In this document: positions 61,351-64,000 of the stretch, in pieces
How the letters are laid out: each line of letters opens with the position of its first letter
Numbering within the stretch: position 1 is the stretch's first letter
Assembly: GCF_900100665.1 (NCBI RefSeq)
Contig: NZ_FNCS01000003.1
Coordinates: 407,936-471,935 of the forward strand
DNA from: Pelagibacterium luteolum
Lineage (GTDB): Bacteria > Pseudomonadota > Alphaproteobacteria > Rhizobiales > Devosiaceae
Reading direction: 5' to 3'
DNA length: 64,000 nucleotides
The notes under the pieces: model-generated
Told to the model about the DNA's origin: nothing
What the model saw: the letters and a program-made list of their open reading frames with translations, nothing else
The model's database searches: none
Made by a program: the position numbers and the translations under genes

Positions 61351-62229
61351 ATGGCCCAGTCTAATCTTCCTGTCCTGAGCTCGGAAAATGGGCTCAATCG
61401 CTATCTGCAGGAAATCCGCAAATTTCCGATGCTCCATGCTGACGAGGAATTCATGCTCGCCAAGCGCTATAAGGAGCATTCCGACCCGCAGGCAGCCCAA
61501 AAACTCATCACGTCGCATCTGCGCCTCGTGGCCAAGATCGCCATGGGCTATCGCGGCTACGGCCTGCCGATTTCCGAAGTGATCTCGGAAGGCAATGTCG
61601 GTCTCATGCAGGCGGTCAAGCGCTTCGAGCCCGATAAGGGCTTCCGTCTCGCCACTTACGCGATGTGGTGGATTCGCGCCTCGATCCAGGAGTATGTCCT
61701 GCGCTCGTGGTCGCTGGTCAAGATCGGCACGACAGCCGCGCAAAAGCGCCTGTTTTTCAATCTGCGCCGTCTCAAGGGCCAGATTGCCGCGCTCGAAGAC
61801 GGCAATCTGCATCCCGACCAGATCAAGCAGATCGCGACGACGCTGAAAGTCACCGAAGACGATGTTGTCTCGATGAACCAGCGCCTGACCGGCGATGCCT
61901 CGCTCAATGCGCCGATGCGCGCCGATGAGGGCACCAGCCAGTGGCAGGATTGGCTTGTCGATGACGTTCCCGATCAGGAAGAAGTCCTCGGCGACAGCCA
62001 GGAGTTCGATGAGCGCATGAGCTACCTCGAAGGCGCCATGGAAGTGCTCAACGATCGCGAGCGTGCAATCTTTAAAGCAAGACGCCTCAAGGAAAATCCT
62101 TCGACCTTGGAAGAGCTTGCTCAGGAGTATGAAGTTAGCCGCGAGCGCATCCGCCAGATCGAGGTCCGGGCCTTCGAAAAGGTTCAGGACGCGGTAAAGG
62201 AAGCAGCAAGGTCGCAGGCCGCGCATTGA
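61351..62229 (+). CDS. rpoH: Heat-shock sigma factor RpoH (sigma-32)
   Basis: A 292-residue sigma-70-family factor. Region 2 is seen in MQAVKRFEPDKGFRLATYAMWWIRASIQEYVLRSWSLVKIG, then the RpoH box QKRLFFNLRRLKG that separates sigma-32 from other group factors, and region 4 in LEELAQEYEVSRERIRQIEVRAF. It directs heat-shock transcription. The ATG at 61351 is chosen after AAGAGGGGGTG. A 220-base gap precedes it that probably holds its own promoters. Confidence 0.95.
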   Translation: MAQSNLPVLSSENGLNRYLQEIRKFPMLHADEEFMLAKRYKEHSDPQAAQKLITSHLRLVAKIAMGYRGYGLPISEVISEGNVGLMQAVKRFEPDKGFRLATYAMWWIRASIQEYVLRSWSLVKIGTTAAQKRLFFNLRRLKGQIAALEDGNLHPDQIKQIATTLKVTEDDVVSMNQRLTGDASLNAPMRADEGTSQWQDWLVDDVPDQEEVLGDSQEFDERMSYLEGAMEVLNDRERAIFKARRLKENPSTLEELAQEYEVSRERIRQIEVRAFEKVQDAVKEAARSQAAH

Positions 62230-62315
62230 CGCGCGGCCTTTTCGCCATCATTCTGCGCGCTCCTGAAACAAGCTGAAGGTTAAAATCGGATCGGTCATCG
62301 ACCTGTCCGTCCTCC

Positions 62316-63605
62316 ATGATAGAAATAGCTATCGTCGCAGGTCTCATCCTGCTCAATGGCGTGTTCGCCATGTCCGAACTCGCCATCGTCTCGGCCAGTA
62401 AGCCCTTGTTGCGCTCTATGGCCGAGCGCGGCCATCGCGGCGCAGCCGCCGCTGCAAAACTTGCAGAAGACCCCGGCCGCTTCCTCTCCACAGTCCAGAT
62501 CGGCATCACGCTCATCGGCATCGTCGCGGGCGCGTTTTCCGGCGCCACCATCGGCGGATGGGTCACCGAAAGCCTGTCCGATGCCGGGCTCCCCTCCGCC
62601 GCCGCCTCGGCGCTTGGCTATGGTGGTGTTGTGGCCGTGATCACCTACCTTTCGGTGGTCATTGGCGAACTCGTGCCCAAGCAGTTTGCATTGCGCAACG
62701 CCGAAAACATCGCCAGCCTGATCGCCCCGCCCATGAATGTGCTGTCCAAGGTGGCCGCGCCGATCGTGTGGCTCCTCGACGCATCGACCAAACTGATCTT
62801 CCGCCTTTTGGGCATGAGCGAAGCCAGCGAGGACATGGTAACCGAGGAGGAGATCAAGTCCATGGTCGCCGAGGCCGCGGAAACGGGTGTGATCGAGCGC
62901 GATGAAAAGCGCATGATCGCCGGCGTTCTGCGCCTCTCCGACCGCCGCGCCCGCGGCATCATGACCCCGCGCACCGACGTCGAGATCCTGATCATCGACG
63001 ATGACTACGCTGACATCCAGTCCCGCCTGAGCAACGCGCGCCACTCCCGTATCCCCGTCGCCGAAGAGACCGCTGACAACGTCATTGGCGTGCTGGTGAT
63101 GCGCGAGTATTTCGAGCATCGGCCGCAGGACATGCGCGCCTTCCGCAAGCTGATCCACAAGCCGCAATTTGTGCCCGACACCATGGGAGCGCTCGAAGTG
63201 CTTGAGGTCCTGCGCCGCGCCGCGTTTCCTTTGGCGCTGGTCCTCGACGAATACGGCCATTTCGAAGGCGTCGTGACACCAAACGATTTGCTCGAAGCTA
63301 TCGCCGGCGTCTTCCGTTCGGATCTTGATGAGGGCGAGGAAGACGAAGCCGTACAGCGTGAAGACGGGTCCTGGCTCCTGGCCGGTAGCCTGATGGTCGA
63401 TCATCTCTACGACCATTTCGGCATCGTCCTGCCCGAACGCCGTGAGTACGAGACCTTGGCCGGCTACATCATCGACACACTCCAGCGCATCCCGACCACC
63501 GGCGAAGTCCTCGAAGTCGATGGATGGTCATTCGAGATCGTCGACATGGATGGCCGCCGCATCGACAAGGTGATCGCCAAGCGCCGCCAAGAGATCGAAC
63601 CCTGA
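62316..63605 (+). CDS. CNNM/CorC-family transporter protein (hemolysin-like)
   Basis: A 429-residue membrane protein. An N-terminal DUF21 domain with about four membrane helices (residues ~1-200), two CBS domains (~residues 215-330, with RIMTPRTDVEIL) and a C-terminal CorC/HlyC-type transporter-associated domain (LAGSLMVDHLYDHFGIVLPERREYETLAGYII). The family includes Mg2+/Co2+ efflux proteins. No homologous gene pairs are adjacent. A perfect terminator follows. Confidence 0.9.
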   Translation: MIEIAIVAGLILLNGVFAMSELAIVSASKPLLRSMAERGHRGAAAAAKLAEDPGRFLSTVQIGITLIGIVAGAFSGATIGGWVTESLSDAGLPSAAASALGYGGVVAVITYLSVVIGELVPKQFALRNAENIASLIAPPMNVLSKVAAPIVWLLDASTKLIFRLLGMSEASEDMVTEEEIKSMVAEAAETGVIERDEKRMIAGVLRLSDRRARGIMTPRTDVEILIIDDDYADIQSRLSNARHSRIPVAEETADNVIGVLVMREYFEHRPQDMRAFRKLIHKPQFVPDTMGALEVLEVLRRAAFPLALVLDEYGHFEGVVTPNDLLEAIAGVFRSDLDEGEEDEAVQREDGSWLLAGSLMVDHLYDHFGIVLPERREYETLAGYIIDTLQRIPTTGEVLEVDGWSFEIVDMDGRRIDKVIAKRRQEIEP

Positions 63606-63615
63606 TCGACTGCTG

Positions 63616-63645
63616 AAAGGGACGGTTATCGCCGTCCCTTTTTTC
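63616..63645 (+). terminator. Intrinsic terminator after the CNNM gene
   Basis: AAAGGGACGG and CCGTCCCTTT pair perfectly over 10 bp with a 6-base loop, followed by TTT. Confidence 0.9.
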
Positions 63646-63673
63646 ATCGCGGCGCGCCGTCCATCAACTGCCC

Positions 63674-64000
63674 GTAAGCGCGAAGGCAGGACCGTTCAGC
63701 CTGCATAGTTCCAGGGCATGAGGGCGTCGATGTCGCTGTTGAGCCAGCCATTGGCTATGCGCTCGAGGGTCTGAGTGAGCCAGGCGTGAGGATCGACTCC
63801 GTTCATCTTGGCTGTGGTAAGCAGTGTCGCGATGGTTGCCCAGGAGCGACCGCCCCCGTCACTTCCGGCAAAGAGACTGTTCTTGCGCGTAATGGTCTGG
63901 GGTCTGATGGCGCGTTCGACGATGTTGGAGTCGATCTCGATACGACCGTCGACGAGGAAGCGTTCGAGAACGGCACGCCGGGCGAGCGTATAACGGATGG
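63674..64000 (-). mobile_element. IS66-family element, end (runs past the window)
   Basis: From 63674 the sequence begins GTAAGCG, the start of IS66-type terminal inverted repeats. The transposase TnpC end lies inside and runs off the window. The 8 bases before it (AACTGCCC, 63666-63673) could be one copy of the target duplication; the other end lies outside. Confidence 0.7.
63696..64000 (-). CDS. IS66-family transposase TnpC, C-terminal part
   Basis: Read on the minus strand the last ~100 codons are those of IS66 TnpC: a frame with IEIDSNIVERAIRP, then RKNSLFAGSDGGGRSWATIATLL, and the end MPWNYAG before a TGA at 63696-63698. IS66 transposases end with an M-P-W-x-Y-x sequence of this type. 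It is partial because the window stops; whether the rest is intact is unknown. Confidence 0.85.
   Translation of the reverse strand, partial: IRYTLARRAVLERFLVDGRIEIDSNIVERAIRPQTITRKNSLFAGSDGGGRSWATIATLLTTAKMNGVDPHAWLTQTLERIANGWLNSDIDALMPWNYAG

Overview
The window reads as chromosome of a GC-rich alphaproteobacterium, most probably a Hyphomicrobiales member of the Devosia/Pelagibacterium kind. The class is supported by ctrA, chpT, sciP (DUF1153), flbD, an rpoH with the alphaproteobacterial box, an EipA/DUF1134 protein, GANTC (CcrM) sites and CtrA-type boxes. The genus is my inference from gene content and order only.

Layout. 1-5,000: a TRAP transporter (dctP end, dctQ, dctM), a convergent FadR-type GntR regulator and a Gfo/Idh/MocA oxidoreductase, probably one sugar-acid or sugar catabolic locus. 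5,000-10,700: an RpiR regulator, a complete Fbp/Afu-type ABC importer (binding protein, fused double permease, ATPase) and a histidine phosphatase. A 16-bp palindrome precedes both the regulator and the importer. 10,700-15,850: a tightly overlapping five-gene minus-strand operon (feruloyl-CoA synthetase-like ligase, thiolase, SDR dehydrogenase, hotdog thioesterase, crotonase). It contains every chemical step of a beta-oxidative, retro-Claisen route from hydroxycinnamates to hydroxybenzoates.

15,900-24,080: a decayed, AT-richer genomic island between a truncated dnaE2 and a tRNA-Met gene. It holds a TPR-like gene without a start, a small exported protein, an Xre repressor with a perfect inverted repeat, a nucleotidyltransferase fragment, two divergent unknown genes, a catalytic-domain-only tyrosine recombinase, an AAA ATPase cut before its Walker B, and an integrase cut before its catalytic domain. 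The last two abut head to head at a deletion junction near 23,260.

24,100-37,100: UdgX and its radical-SAM partner, a ring-cleaving dioxygenase, a highly repetitive secreted acidic protein with a 3' frameshift, an S8 protease with a possible barrel domain, mnmA, and a stand-alone HD plus Hsp90-like ATPase fusion that is a good candidate for an uncharacterised defence effector.

37,400-48,700: flagellar genes (fliK, flgD, sciP, fliF-fliG-fliH-fliN-flbD-flhA) and a metallopeptidase. 48,700-64,000: a DAACS symporter, a coiled-coil protein, EipA, a YHS protein, chpT with a CheY-like regulator, a DUF2189 membrane protein lacking a normal start, ctrA divergent from fliI-fliJ, sdaA, an RluD-like pseudouridine synthase, rpoH, a CNNM/CorC protein, and the end of an IS66-family element running out of the window. 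SciP, ChpT and CtrA lie within about 16 kb of FlbD and most of the flagellar genes they control, and CtrA-like boxes are visible before sciP, fliF and fliI.
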